DNA of 64,000 nt from assembly GCA_947095535.1 (NCBI GenBank), contig OX352773.1:4464001-4528000 (forward strand), in the 5' to 3' direction. A program made the position numbers and the translations under genes. Below, piece after piece: positions 35,330-50,000 of this stretch (the first letter of the stretch is position 1; every line of letters begins with the position of its first letter). The DNA comes from Poecilobothrus nobilitatus. Its lineage: Eukaryota; Arthropoda; Insecta; Diptera; Dolichopodidae. The notes under the pieces are model-generated. The model worked only from the letters and a program-made list of their open reading frames with translations. It was not told where the DNA came from and searched no databases.

Positions 35330-38300
35330 AAAATTAATATGATGAGAGGCAAGTATAAATATTTAATAACTGAAACAAAGTTTATGCAAATAAAAAATGA
35401 AATAATATGTGGATTCAAATAGTTATCTGTTATGATATCTTATGTAACAAAAGTATATGCTGTCCAAGCAAAAGTGTATTTCTTTACAAATTCTACACAG
35501 AAAAAAAAATGTATGACTGAAGAAACCGAGATCGAAATTATTCTTACGATATTCAAAGTTTTTATTTTACCTTATAATATAATATATAGCAAGATTTACT
35601 TTTTTAAAATAGATGAAAAAATGGTATTTATATATTTATCAGATTTTCTAATTAAATGGATCAATTTTTGTTAATTTGTTAGTCTTTTTACTATAAGTTT
35701 GATCCATTTAATGATTCACTAATTCTCGTATAATTCAATTGTCTATACAAAATTTCAATGTCTTTTTTTAAAACAAAAAACAAAAATTCTGTTTAAAATT
35801 TCAACAAATTGAAATAAATTTTTTTATATTTTTTATATCATCTCAATTACAATAAATATCGAACATATCAAATTATCATACACATGAATACATATTTGAA
35901 TTTTTAAAATGAATTTACTCAACAACAGAATTTAAATTAATTTGAATATCAAATTTCATTGAAGATATCCGATAGCCTAGAGTCTTCGTATTATTGCCAT
36001 AATTTTGATATTTTATTGCACAAAAACATTTTTTTTTTATTTTTCTACAATATTATGCTTATATTTTTATAATCAGAATATAGCAGTAGCATACATTATC
36101 GATGTTGATTTTTATTTCATTTTAAATGCTTAAGTCTTAATTTATAATTAGAAAAGAAATAAAATAAAAAAAAAAATATATGCAAAATATGAAAAATTTT
36201 AAATGATTCGTTTTACAAATAAAATACATCCCATACGTAATAATAATTGACCGCTACTGACTTTTATGCGAATTGCTATCACGCCAAAAGTTAATGTAAT
36301 TTCAATTGCAATTTTAAAATTTAAATGAATCACTAATTATTTACTCATTTATGTGACGGAAAGATATAAAAATTAAAAACTTATACACAATAAATGCACA
36401 ATAAAAATTGCAACGGAAATTTTTTTGGAAAAAAAAACAAATGTGACTCATTCTAAAATATCATTCGAGTCAGGGCTAAATTTCTAACGGAACCGCTAAC
36501 ATTAGGAAAATCTAAGCCTTTAAACATTCAATGCAGATCTATAGGAATACTGAAAAATAAATCTTAAACGTAGATTCTCATTTCTCAGTTATCTAAGTAA
36601 AGCAAAACAGAATGGATCTGAACACTCAATTGAAATATGTATGTATATGGATGTGCAAAAAAATATAATGAAAATATTAACAAAATAATACGGAGTTAAT
36701 TTTTTATTTTTGAATATTTTTAAAAAATGAAGTAGGTATTAACAATATTTCTTTTATCCGTTCCGGTTTTTTTCTTTTTAGAAATTAACCCCTGATTAGA
36801 GTAGAGCATGAAATTATCGCAGCGTTTTAAAAATACAATTATTAAGTATATCATATTTATAGGTTCAAAATTATATTCGAAACAAATTAAAAGTAAAGCA
36901 AAAATGTGAAAATATATTTGAGTTGAAAATTTAGTTTTAGAAAAAAAAAAACTATATATGCTAATGTTTTGCTTTATAATTATACTTCTGAGTCTGTCTG
37001 CACGACAGATACATTTTGAAACAAAAGAGAAGTAAAGCGAAGAAAGTGGAGATAATATATGGGAATATGTTTGCAATATATTATTATTAGAATTTATCTC
37101 ATTAATTCAACAAAATTACAACGTGATACAGGTAAGCCTTATTACATCTAGAACTGCTTAAAGTGCAATCGATACAATTCTATTTGTTTACATTTTTACG
37201 AATTTCAAAAATCTGATCACTGCACCATCGACTCTAATATGATAAAAATTGTACATTTTATCAATAGTCTTTTACTTTTTTAGTTAGTGTCTGACCTAAA
37301 TAAGAACGTATGACATATAAACAACATACATTGATTCATTGACATTTACCGAAATAAGACACCCGGTGTTTGTCAATTTCATATATTTTTAGAGTAAAAT
37401 TCAACAGATCGTTTAACAAATATAATATTAAATATGCAATAATTTGAAAAATAAAAATAAATAGAAAAAGACAGCCACATAAAAAAAAAATACCACGTGT
37501 CAAAATTGGAAATTCGAATGTTCACCGACTATACGTCGTGTATTTCGGTGGTTTTCATATAAAATGCATGTGCATGAACACATTTTGACAGGCAGTTACT
37601 CCCACTTAAACTATACACTTTTAGTTTATATTTAAGTGATTATCACATTTATCAGATTATTTCTCAGAAAGTTAAGGTTTAATAGTATGTAAAATGGTTT
37701 TTTATTTTGTATCAAAATTGAAATTTGACATACTTTCTCATAACAAAATCAGTACAAGTTCAAAGGTAAATTATCTATAAAGTCAGTTTTCAAATTCAAC
37801 AATATTATATTGATTAAAAATAATTTAAAAAAAAAAAACAAAAGAAAAAAATATATAACAGTAATTTAAAATACATTTAACAAATAAAAATTCCAATTAT
37901 TACAATAGAAAATTAATCTTCTATTAAAAATCTAAAATCTATTCAAGGTAAATTAGTACCATCTTCAAATTCTTACAATAATGTCCATTTACTCAAAACA
38001 CAAAAAAAGGCAAATCGAAAATATTTATTTAAAAAAAAAAAAAATCATTTATTTCATGAAAAATTGCAATTACCAGGGTTAAAAAATTAATTATAAAAAT
38101 TTTATCGTAATTTTTTTATCTTTAATTTTAATATTGTAAAATTTAAAATTTCGTGTACGCAGGTCATTTATTTTTATAAGTATTTTGATTTAAAATTGAT
38201 ACTGAAATTCACTTTTAATAAAAAGAAAAAACAAAAGTCGAGTAATTTTTTTGCTTTTAATCAAAATATTTTTTTGTTTATATAACATTGACCTTAATCT

Positions 38301-39239
38301 GATCTAGAAATCGAGAGATCGATATTATAACTATATACAATACGATACGATAGTCGATGCGATAATAGTATAGTACAACATGATGATAATATCATTCAAA
38401 TCTAAATAAATAGAAATGATATGAACTTGAATGATTTACAGTACTCATGTCATTGTAATTGTGTATTTTCTATAATATTTAAAACGATTTAAATTAGAGC
38501 ATATAATTGAAAGATTAAAAATTTATTATTATTATTTTTTTTTTTTAATATGAAATGTTAATATGATCTTGAATTTATCAAAATGATTGAAATTATTGAA
38601 TGACCATCATATAATATTTTAATAAGGATAAATTAATGATAAATATTTAAACTTAATTGTAATTAATTAAAAATAATTAAAATATGATAATAAAAATTGT
38701 TAATTTTTTAATATTTTACAAAAACATTCAGTGGCATTCTCCTGTTTTGTGGTTAATTCGTTGTAAATGGCATTCCAAACAATTATTGTTTCTTAAACAA
38801 TAAAATTGTAAAAGTATAAAATGAAAATCTTATTGCCTAGGTGTGAGGATAGTTGTCTATTTCTTCTACAAAACAACAACGATAAATAATAATATGACTT
38901 CCATTTTGTCTTTTACAAATAATTTAGTTGAAAAAAACAGACGAAAATTACATTATTAACTATACTGTTCTGTCAATACGATTTAATGATTCAAATATTT
39001 TAGATTTTATCGATTTACCGATATCGATTTTTCTAATTATACTTATTTTATCTTAAATATTATTTTTAAGATAATGTTAATTAATTTAATTTATATACAA
39101 AATATATTGTATGATGTTTTAATTTTATATTACGATATTACTTTATCTTTACACAAAAATAAATTTTGTAACATAAAAAATAATTGGTTATCTATTTCAA
39201 ATTGTCAACAAGTATTTTTAAAGACTGAAATAAAACAAA

Positions 39240-39242
<3 letters not shown>

Positions 39243-39271
<29 letters not shown>
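39243..39271. repeat. ATT microsatellite
   Basis: About ten consecutive ATT units. No SINE head is found beside it. Confidence 0.9.
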
Positions 39272-39272
<1 letters not shown>

Positions 39273-42200
39273 GACATTCTGTATATAGCATATAATATTA
39301 TAATATAATATAATGTTATATAGAGCTTCTTAAAATCATTTGTTTTATTTTCGTTGTTAAAACAATTAAAAATTATTTTAATTCATGTTATTCAAATAAC
39401 AAATGACAATTGTTTATTTTATATATTTATTTAATTTAAATCTATTTTAAAGTTGATATTATTATTATTTAACAAATTGTTTTAAATTACCATATTAAAA
39501 TACAAAACTCAGAAAATAAAAAATAACAATAAATTAACAATTTAAATCTAATTTTAAATTTTATATTACAATTTTAAACTCTTAAATGTTTCTTAATTTA
39601 TTTTTTTTATATATATACATATATGTATATTTTATTATATTCTTATATAAAATTCAATTAATATACTTAGTTTAATTCAAATTACATTTTTGTTAATTTT
39701 TGCATACATATATGTATATATATACAAACAAAATCAATTTAAGACAATTCAATCAAAAAAAATTCGACTCATCCATGATCAAAAACAAAAAAACAAAAGA
39801 ATTAATTCTCCAATAAATACAAAAACCAAAAGAAAATAAAAAAAACCCGTATAGTATCGATTTTATTCAACGAACATGGCACAATTGAAAATTATATTAG
39901 CCCAGCCAAATTTCGTTTGACTCATGTCTGTTTTCAGACATTTTCAGTTTCTTTTGTTATTATTGTTATTTTTTTTTTTTTTTTTTTTGAACCTTTCGGT
40001 TGTAACTTAAAAAATATAAAACAAAAACTCTAAAAATAGACAAAAAAAAATGACTAAAACTATAAAAAAAAAAAAAAACAAAACTGTTAAAAATATTCAA
40101 TCTTTAAGTCAATTAAATGTCTGTAATGTATAATCAATGTGAGAAATAAAATAATCACAAAACTTTATACATAAAATATATTATATATTATACTATTAGT
40201 TTTTTTAAAAGTATTGTAAACTTTTATTTTGCGTTTCGACTCCTCTTCTCTGACTGTGTCACCTGTGACATTTTCCAAGCCTAAAAATGCACAAAAAAAA
40301 AATAAAATAAAATTTATTATTATAATATTCCTAAGCAATATGTATAGGTACATGTCTCTACATAAAGATTATAGGATTCAAATTTAAAAAAAAAAAATGC
40401 AATTTATTTTGTATTATTTACAACTATAATATGACAACGAAATAAAAAAAACTTTAATTTAAAGATCATGCTAACATTTATAGAATATTATATCGAAAGC
40501 GTATCCCGTAAGAAATCGAATTTGTTCAAAATAAATGGGTGCAATTTTTTAGCCAAACCAAATCTTGCGTGATATTTAGCAAATAAGTAAGAAAATTAAA
40601 TCCGGATTGAATAACAATTTTTTTTATAATTCAGAAAAAACTTTTTTTGCTGAGACTGAGATATTTTGGTTTTTTTTTAGTTTTTATAAAAATTTTTTGT
40701 CTAAAATTCGAAATCATTAATATTTATTCGTCCTTGATCAAAAATAACAGTTCCTTATTCCAGAAATAAAAAAACGAATACAGAACTTTTAGTTTTCCAT
40801 CGCAAAATCTATTTTTAAATGTTTCATTAAAATAAAAAATATGTACACAAAACTTTTTTATACTCAAAATTTAAAATAACAAAACTGTTTTTCGTCTATA
40901 TCATGCTGAGTTAGAAATGAAGATGCGCCAGCGCCTTTTTCATATAGATATATAAGTAAGTACATATATATTATAAATCCACAACATAAATTATGTTAAT
41001 CCGTCTTGTGTTTTTTTTTTTTTTTTGTCATGAGATTTTTTTATTATTTTTCTTTTCCTTTTTTTTTTACTGAAAACTTAAACTGCACTTACTACCTAGT
41101 TTTAACTTTGATATGAAAACAACATCTATAAATCTTTAAAAAACATTTAATATTTCTAGTCAAAATACAAAAGAAAAAAAAAAAATTTCAAACAATATGT
41201 TAAAAAATAAAGGTAAGATATATAAGACAGAACAATCTGAAAAAAAAAAACTTTTAAAATCTTACAAAGTTGAAGATGAGAAGCGATGTACAATACCACC
41301 GATGCGCATATTACCAACAAAAATCAAATCAAGATGATTCAACTTATAAAAGATCAGCTAGAGGCAAACTTTAAATTTTTGTTGTTTTTTTTTTTTTTTT
41401 GGTTTTCTATAGATGGCAAAACACTGCACCTTATTTTTTTGCATAACTAAAATAAAAATGAATTTAAAATTAACTATATATTATGTATATAATATATAAG
41501 ACTATTATATAGAATAGAAGAATATAACTTTTATACATAACTTATGAAAAAGAAAGAGATAGATGATAATAGAAAACAAAAATCGAAAGGTGTTTCAAAG
41601 TGGTTTAAAAAGATATATTGTACATTAAGAATAAAATGTATATGCAGATATTGATCTAGAAAAAAAAAAAAATTAAAAGTAAAAATGAAATTTTATTCTT
41701 AAACTTTTAAGCAATATTGAGCAATAAAACGAGACGGTTTTAGAAATATTTAACAGGAATTAGTTGGTAAGAGAAAAAGAAGATATTTAAGATAAGAGTT
41801 TTCATCACTGTAAAAGGTAGGATAAAAATGTTTTTATGAAATCCCCATTTTTTTTTTATATAAAGTTGTATTGCTCCAATTTTCCGCTAATTCAAACCGT
41901 CACCAACAAAATCTCTTTTTTAAACTTTGTCTTAAACGTTTTAAAACATTAATCTCCCAACTTAAGCAACTGTTGGTATAGGTTCAAATAAATCTTTGTG
42001 ATTTGATCTATGAAAAAAAATGATTAGCAAACTATATCATATTCGGTCAATTGTAAAAGAGCTCCTTTTAATAATTATAGTTGGATTGAATCTACTAATT
42101 TTTAAAAACCTACAAATTATTAAAAAGATTATGGAATATAATCGATACAGAAACTCCATTACCCGACAATTAAAAATATAAACTATGTTTATATTATTCC

Positions 42201-45200
42201 AACAGACAGACTTGAAACTATACCACACAACAATCAGAGTAATAAGAGTCCATTGTTGTCCATTACTAAACAAACGATATTTGATTATGTCGATATCTAA
42301 ATCAATTCTAAAATTCATAAATAAAAATGTCAAGGAGTATCAACTAATATTCAATATTTTCTCAATAAATTATAAAAATTAAACATTTTTTTTTTGTATT
42401 CAACTACTTTTATTTCTTTTGAATAAAACGAATCAAAAAATTTTAATTTTATGACAATGTAGTCGAAAATTATCATCGTAGATAATTATAAAACATTTCA
42501 ATCTTCATTCCAATCGACATTCTACATCATACCATCCATATTCTCAGGCCAAGGTGGACTGAATAAAATTTTTTACAGCGAATCATAACAAAAAACAAAA
42601 ATTATTGTCCATTTTTGGCTTATACTTTACTATATAATATATGGGAACTAATAAAATTAAAGATTTATGTTAGAATCATTATTAAAATCTTTAAGATTCT
42701 TGCTGATTCTTATTGGTAAAAATAAAAAATAAATAAAAACTTCAAAAACAAAACAAAACAAAGACATTTAATCTGGTATGTACTTTGAATTTTAAATGAT
42801 CGCATTAGTGATGAATAGTATATACAAATTCAATTGAATTTACTTTTGAATGAATAAAATCAGTGTTGATTAAAGTTGTTCGATTCGAAAAACTATTATT
42901 TCAAATTAATGATCGAAATCTTTTTTACATATGATCGAAAATAATTAATTAAATCATTTTAACCAGTTAGTATCCTTTTCTATAAGAAAAATCTTATTAC
43001 TTTCTAAATCTATAAGAAAAATCTTATTCCAAAGCATCTAAACTCACTAAGAAAGCGATTTTTAGAAAACACAACAACCTATAGAAAACATAAATTTTTA
43101 AATTTAAGGTGAAGCAAGTTTTTAGGATCAAAACGTCCTTATAGTTTTTTTATCATGGAGAAAATGAAAATGAAAGCAATATTGAAAAGATTTAAAATAC
43201 TATTACAAAATATGTTTTGAACTGTCATAGTTTGGCATTCAATTCAATGGGATGAGGTTTGATTTGATCAATTTGAGGATATTATCTGATTTAAAAAAAA
43301 AAAAAAACAAAGTTAAAGTTTCACACCCCTGTAAATAATCAATTGATTAATATATATATATATTATAACAATTCTTTATATGGTTTAAATTATTTTGTAA
43401 TTTTAAAAAAAAAAATATTTCTAATTCTAATATTATCATAAAAAATTAAAATTATTTCCCTGTGGGCTTTAAAACCATTTTAAATAATCTGAAGTCCAAC
43501 TAATGTTGTAATAATTTGATATATTTTTTTAATAGAATTTCCATTATTAAATTTATTTTGTTGTTTATTTATTTTTTTTAGATTATAAAATTGCAAAAAA
43601 AAAAAAAAAACAACAATGTATTATTAAAGATTTTTTAATAGAATATCTTAAGGCAATCATTTCACAACATAAATAAAGGTATAATCATCTATATCAGTCT
43701 ATTAGGAAATATTATTATCAAAGGGACTATTGATGACAGACTTAAATTTAATAAATATTATGAAATTGTGCAATTTAATGTCATATTTTTGTTAAGATAA
43801 AATAGAGAATATCAATAATTCTTTTGTAAAATAGGTACATATTGGGAAAAATGAATTAGTTCTTATTTTGAAATAATTTTTCGATTACTTAATACTTAAA
43901 GTGTTATTCCTTTAAAAGTTTACAATTGATTAAAACTATATAATTAGAACGATTAACGGTAACATTTATAAACAATTATTTAGCTAATTCAGCTTGGTAC
44001 AGCTGACTTAGACATAGCAAAGAATTATTGATGCTGATCTTTTAATGCTAATATTTTAACAATTTTCTGAATTAACTTATTAGTGTTCGAAAGAGTAAAT
44101 CTTGGGATATTAAAAATATAACAATTTACCAAATTCATTTCGGAAACATTTAGAAAGGTTGTGACAGCCTAACAGAAAAGGAACAAAAAATAGACTTAAA
44201 TATTATATAAAAATTTTCTGCTTCATTAACCTTTTTCCGTAGTTTAATTATTAAAATATCCTTAACTTAAAATACAACAACAATTTAAAATTTTTATACT
44301 ATACTATAACAAAAGAATCTTATTTTAATTTAATTACCATAAAATAAAATAAATATTGTGCGAAAATAAATTAATATCATATATAATTGTATCGGAAGCA
44401 TACAAGTTTGCCTAAATCCATTTCTCCAGATATTCCGCCTAAAAAGGCGACAAAAAGGGCTTACAACAAAATGTAACTTCACAAAAAGTTTTTTAATAAG
44501 AGGCACACTACTTTAACAAAATAGTATTTAAAAAGTATCTAAAAAACATAATTAGTTAAGATATTAGTTTATTATTTTAGAATTGGTTACCAAATGAAAG
44601 TTATGCGCTTATCTAAGAATCTATATAATATTTGCAAAGTATTTTTTGTCAAATATTTTTTTGTGAAGTGTCTCATTATGCCAAATGTGACGTTGCTAAA
44701 TGTCCCTTTTGTCAAAAGATATTAGGCAAAATGACGTTTTACAATTAGAATTTTTCTAACTGCACATAAATCGATTATATCATACAATCATTTTTATTTC
44801 AATTAACAAAGAATTTTTGTCAATACGACAACATAACAAGACAACAATCAGTCAAGACGACAACATAAAACGCTTAACAAATGGTACTAAAAAATAGATA
44901 TGCGGTTTTATTTGTACTTTTATTATTTTTTAAGTGAAAAATATTCAAGGTTTGTTATGCAACAGATAGATTGAAATTGCAAAAAGAAATCCCTTTAAAA
45001 AAAAGCCCTTTTAATCCCATTACCATGCGATTGAAAACATTACATCACATTTACTGAAATTTAATTAAGAAGAAAAAAAATTTTTCAAATCAATTCAATA
45101 ACAAGATCAATTAAATGACCTCCACAAAATCAACTAAAATTCAATTTCATAAGAACTAAACGATTTTTATGGCATTTCAACTATATTGTTAATTATTCAG

Positions 45201-46225
45201 CTTTAAGCTGAAATAAGAAGAATATAAAATTGAAAATTAAATTTCTTTATTAATTTCCAAAAAAAATAAAAATAAAAATTTTTCAAATATATAAAAGAAT
45301 AAATTACATCATTCCTATAGAAAAGTTTTTAAATTAAATAACGAGATAAAAAAATCCTTCAATTAAAGAAATTATGAAAAATCCAAAATTAATTGTTTGT
45401 GTATATTATACATTTTCTTAAAAAATATCACTGTATTAACAATACAATAATATTGTAAATGCCTTTAAGCAAATTTGCCTTGTATTTTCCATTTACTTTA
45501 ATTTATTTGCAATATGCTTTTCATTTTGATTTATCATCTTTGATTTTATTTTCATTTAATTGAACTCTTTAAAAATATCAACACGAACAATCCAATTCAT
45601 AAGTACAACCTTTAAACTTTTTATTTAACAATTTTTAAACTTTATATGTACACGTTCCACAATAACTGGCAAAATTTTTTTTAATAAAATTTCAGTCAAA
45701 AAACAGGCAAAACAATTTTCTTTATATTATGATAAATTTATTGGCAATCACCATAAATTTTTTTTATTAACTCCTTTGCATATATGTATATATGTTCAAT
45801 TCTACGATCTGCAAAAAAAAAAAACGGATTATTACCATTATTACCAATAAACGAATAATCACCCATCCCGTGATTTTCCAACAAAAATAAACTGTCATCC
45901 AAATCCTCCAAAATTTATGAAAAAAAACTTATATATAATTATAATAAACGAAATTATGACTGACGATTTCAAAAATAATTCCGACTTCAAATTAAAAACC
46001 CATTTTATTTTTCGAATACACATATAAGATGACGCACAAACGCATAAACCCTGCTATAGATAAAAACAAAATATGATTATATCGATTAAATCGATTTTTT
46101 ATTTTTTATTCATTATGTTCACGGTACACCAAATCATATATCGGATATACACAAAATCAATTTGATTCGGATACTTTATATTTATAATAATTTAATAATT
46201 AATTGCCTTTATAAATAGTTTATTG

Positions 46226-46252
46226 CAATAATAATAATAATAATAATAATAA
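46226..46252. repeat. AAT microsatellite
   Basis: About nine consecutive AAT units in otherwise unremarkable sequence. Confidence 0.9.
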
Positions 46253-46959
46253 CCTTTTAAAATACCTTTATGACCTTTAAAGAGCATTGGTCGATTGACA
46301 AGTTCAACAAAATATTTCGTATTAACTTTCGATTTCGTTTTTTTTTTGTTATTTTGATTGATATTTACTTGCAAGAAAATACAGCTAATGGGATTTTTGG
46401 TTATGTTTTTTTTTTTTTTAGTTTTTACTTTAAATATTATCTTTAATTTGAAAGATCATTGATCATGTTATTTATAAGGTTTCAAGCACTTATAAACCAA
46501 GAGAACTTTTTAAATTAGAAATGTAAATTTTTATTTTACTTCTAAATTTGATCTGCATAATAATAATGAAAAATATGAATATCTAAACATGAAAATAACA
46601 GAATGAAATGCGGTTTTAAAAGCACCCATTTGATAAAGTTCAACAAAAAGAGAATACGTAACTCAGCTCTACACAAGATTTCAATATCTTTCTAGCTGAA
46701 TTTTCCAAAAATCTAGAATAAAAATATATTATGTATGAACATACATATGTATAAAATTCTTTTTAGATAATTTTTATGATGTAGGTATATAATATGTATC
46801 TTAAAAAGAAAGTCTTATGAAAATAAATAAAGTATAATTAAATTTATATATATATGTATATTTAGAAATTTTTATGAAAGGAAAGGAAAGATGTTGTTAT
46901 GTGAAATCAAATTATATTATTATTATTATTTTATTTAACCAAAGAAACTATGAAAGTAG

Positions 46960-47020
46960 CGCTAGTTCCGAGGTCTTCATCTAAGTCACACGCTTAACCA
47001 CTATAGGCCACCGACCTAAA
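46960..47020 (-). mobile_element. Degenerate SINE family A head
   Basis: On the minus strand, AGGTCGGTGGCCTATAGTGG and TTAAGCGTGTGACTTAGATG recall the family A head with an insertion in the A box. The B box is not recognisable. The flank to the left (46915-46935) is ATT-rich. Confidence 0.4.
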
Positions 47021-50000
47021 TAATAATTATTAAAAATTTGATAAAACTTGAATTTTTTTAAAAACCCTTTTGAACGCTATAATTTTCTTATAATGCCTTC
47101 TTATACCGAATTCATATCTAAAATAAATGAAGACTTTTAAATGAAAATAAAATTAAATAAATTTATATAAACACAAATTGCTATTACATAATACGTGTAT
47201 AAAAGATAAGGCAAGAATCTGTATTATAACATTATATTAATTGATCTGGTACATTTTTGGAAACCTTGTAATTCAATTAGAATTTAACATGTAATCTGTT
47301 TACAATAGTCAGAACATACATTTTTAATTTGCCTTACGTTCTTCTGGTATTAAAAACATTATGAGCATGTCAGAGCAATCTAAAGCTTGCAGAAGTAATT
47401 TTTTTTTTGTCAACCAGAAACCATCTAAATGTAGGTTATGAATTAAAAATCTCATATAAACTGTTTTTACTACATATACCTTTGGTACCTTTAGTGTGGG
47501 GTTAACTCTACAATTTCATAAACGGAAATTAAAAAAAACATAATATATAATAATTTGAACAAGACACCATTTACCAAAATAATAAATTGATTTTATTTTT
47601 CTCTTTGTTTTCTTAATTAAAGTTTCACGGTGTATGAAGTTAATTGGATTTGGATCATAAAATTATTTAAGATGACGGTGTTTTTGTTTTTATTTATTTC
47701 AATATTACGTATTTTTCTTCCGCAGAAATCAATTAATATTATAAAAATCGATTTTTGCAAAAAAAAAAAAAATAAATAAATAAAACAGACAAAAAATCGA
47801 CATGATTGATAGACAATTTCCGATTCGATGACTTTTAGTGAAGTGGTAGCTTCCTAAAGAGTGTGTTTTAATTTGTATGTTTTTTAAGTATGTATTTAAC
47901 TTTTTTTTTAATTAATTGACACCAAACATTTTGTACTTTTTGTTTTTTTTAATATTAAAACGATAAATGGAAGCGTCTCATTTAAAAAAAAAATAAATCG
48001 ATATTCGTGCATATAATAATTACGCAATTTTTATAAATAACACCTGTATATATTAATATTTACCGTTATCATTGAAAAAAATAGTAGGATTAAAATGAAA
48101 TTATTTTTTCCGTAACATAAATTATCTGTAATACCTTGATTTAAAAGAGCTTAAATAATTTTAATATAAAAAATTATAAGAATTTGAAATTTTTTATTTT
48201 TGCGAAAAATCGAAAATTGATTTTAAGGGAAAGTGTATTTTAACGAATCAGAAATCGATTAAAATATACTATTTTTTGTGATGAAAAAAAAATTTCTTTG
48301 AAATAACTTAATCTTAAGAGTTCAGTTTACAATTTTGATACCCTTAGTTGTTGCTCAACTTTTAGTAAGGATTTACTATTATAGTTAATATTGAGTTTCT
48401 ATTCAGAAATAAAATTCATTTACTCTAATTTTTTAATCTTAAAGGAGCTGTATTTAATTCTTTATTGATTTCTAGGATTTACTGATTTCTTTTATTATAT
48501 TGTTTTTAAGTAAATAAACAGATTTCACTTTTGAAATATCTTAATTAAATTAAAAACTTTCAGAAATTAAGATAAAGTACAAAGTTTAGACAACTAATTT
48601 AGCAAATATTTTTCTGTAACATTCTTTTATTGAATCTTTATATTACTATAAACTCTATTTGCGTAGTTCAAAGTAAAAATCTAATTCTGAATTTTTTTCT
48701 TCATCACTTATCCTAACCCAATTATTTTTCATATAAAAAAAATTACTCAAAAGAAACAATTTAATTAATATTTCTTAATAATTGTATATTAATTTTAAAA
48801 GGATTTGCAAATTAAGTCCATAATTGTAAGAATTGTCAGAAAATTTTTAAAATTGACGTTAAAAAATCATTTTTCTAATTATTAAAAATTAACTTTTTTA
48901 AAAAAATTTTTGAAATTTTTAATAATTTTTGATGAAAATGGTCATCATGCATGTTAGAGTTAATTTTTCTAAATTTAAATTCTTTTATTTTAAATTTTAA
49001 TATGAAATGAAATGGTCAATATCTTTTTAGTTTAAGATATTTTATTCCTGTTTTATATCTTTGCATTTCGAGATACACAAAAGAACTCACCCTTTTTACA
49101 TTTTTCTTTATATTCTAATTTTTCTTTATATTTATTGGTACTGGATATTTATTAGTATGGTATATTTATGGGTACCACATACGTACAAAACTTTAAAATA
49201 TGATAATAAAATTTCTGCCTGTTTTAAATAATCCAATCCCAATCGCAATAACATTTTCAAAAAAGAGGTTATAATTAATATTTTATTTTGTTTTTAATTA
49301 TAATTATTCAGCCACGATATATTAAAATTTTATTTTGTTATTTTATTAACATTTATATTATCCTGAATAAAATAATAAATCAGATAAATGCATATACAAT
49401 ACAATATACGTTCAAAATAAAAGCGCGAGTTCAAGTTAACATAACTTAAGGTAAAATGAAGAAGCAAAGAAATTGAGTACCTTAATTAAATATTATTATT
49501 AGAATATCTGAAGTACACAAAACCATTTCTTCATACAGTTCGGACAAATTTTAAAACAGTCTATTGACTAATAATTAAATTTACCGGAGTTTAATTTTTT
49601 TTTTTTCGCATACATATGAAACCTATTAGAATCTGAAAAGATCACCACAAACTTTTAAATCGTCACACTTATAGAAAGCCATCAATTCCTCTATAAATAC
49701 ACACCCTTGTATCCACTCCAAAATTATTCAAAAATTTTTTTATAAATCAATATAAAAAGTGGTATTTTATAATAAAAACCAATTATATTTTTTAGGCGAT
49801 TTTACTTCTTTTTTTTTTTTTTGTATTTTTGTGAAAATCACAATTTTAATATTACAAAAAAAAAAAAGAAAAATAAAAAAAAAAATATATAAAAATTTAA
49901 TTTATCACCTCCCACATAACAATAAAATATTTATAACATAAAAATAAATTTTTTTCCAATTTCATTTTAAAATTCGATATTTTTTATTATCCGTATCTTT

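Larger units (their letters stand above)
35344..46959. other. Long non-coding stretch
   Basis: Nearly 12 kb without a supported gene. It holds an ATT microsatellite (39243-39271), an AAT microsatellite (46226-46252) and a duplicated 20-mer at 42979-43028. Open frames at 36720-37076 (118 codons, minus), 42037-42333 (minus) and 42185-42382 (plus) have no motifs and match the background composition. Confidence 0.55.

Noticed and set aside
36720..37076. Minus-strand open frame of 118 codons as a small gene
   Set aside because: The residue mix matches AT-rich background (Phe, Ile, Lys, Tyr), no domain motif is seen, and it has no splice or composition boundary.
42037..42382. Overlapping plus and minus frames as a possible transposase remnant
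   Set aside because: I could find no BED finger, DDE or other transposase motif, and the resemblance was too loose to state.
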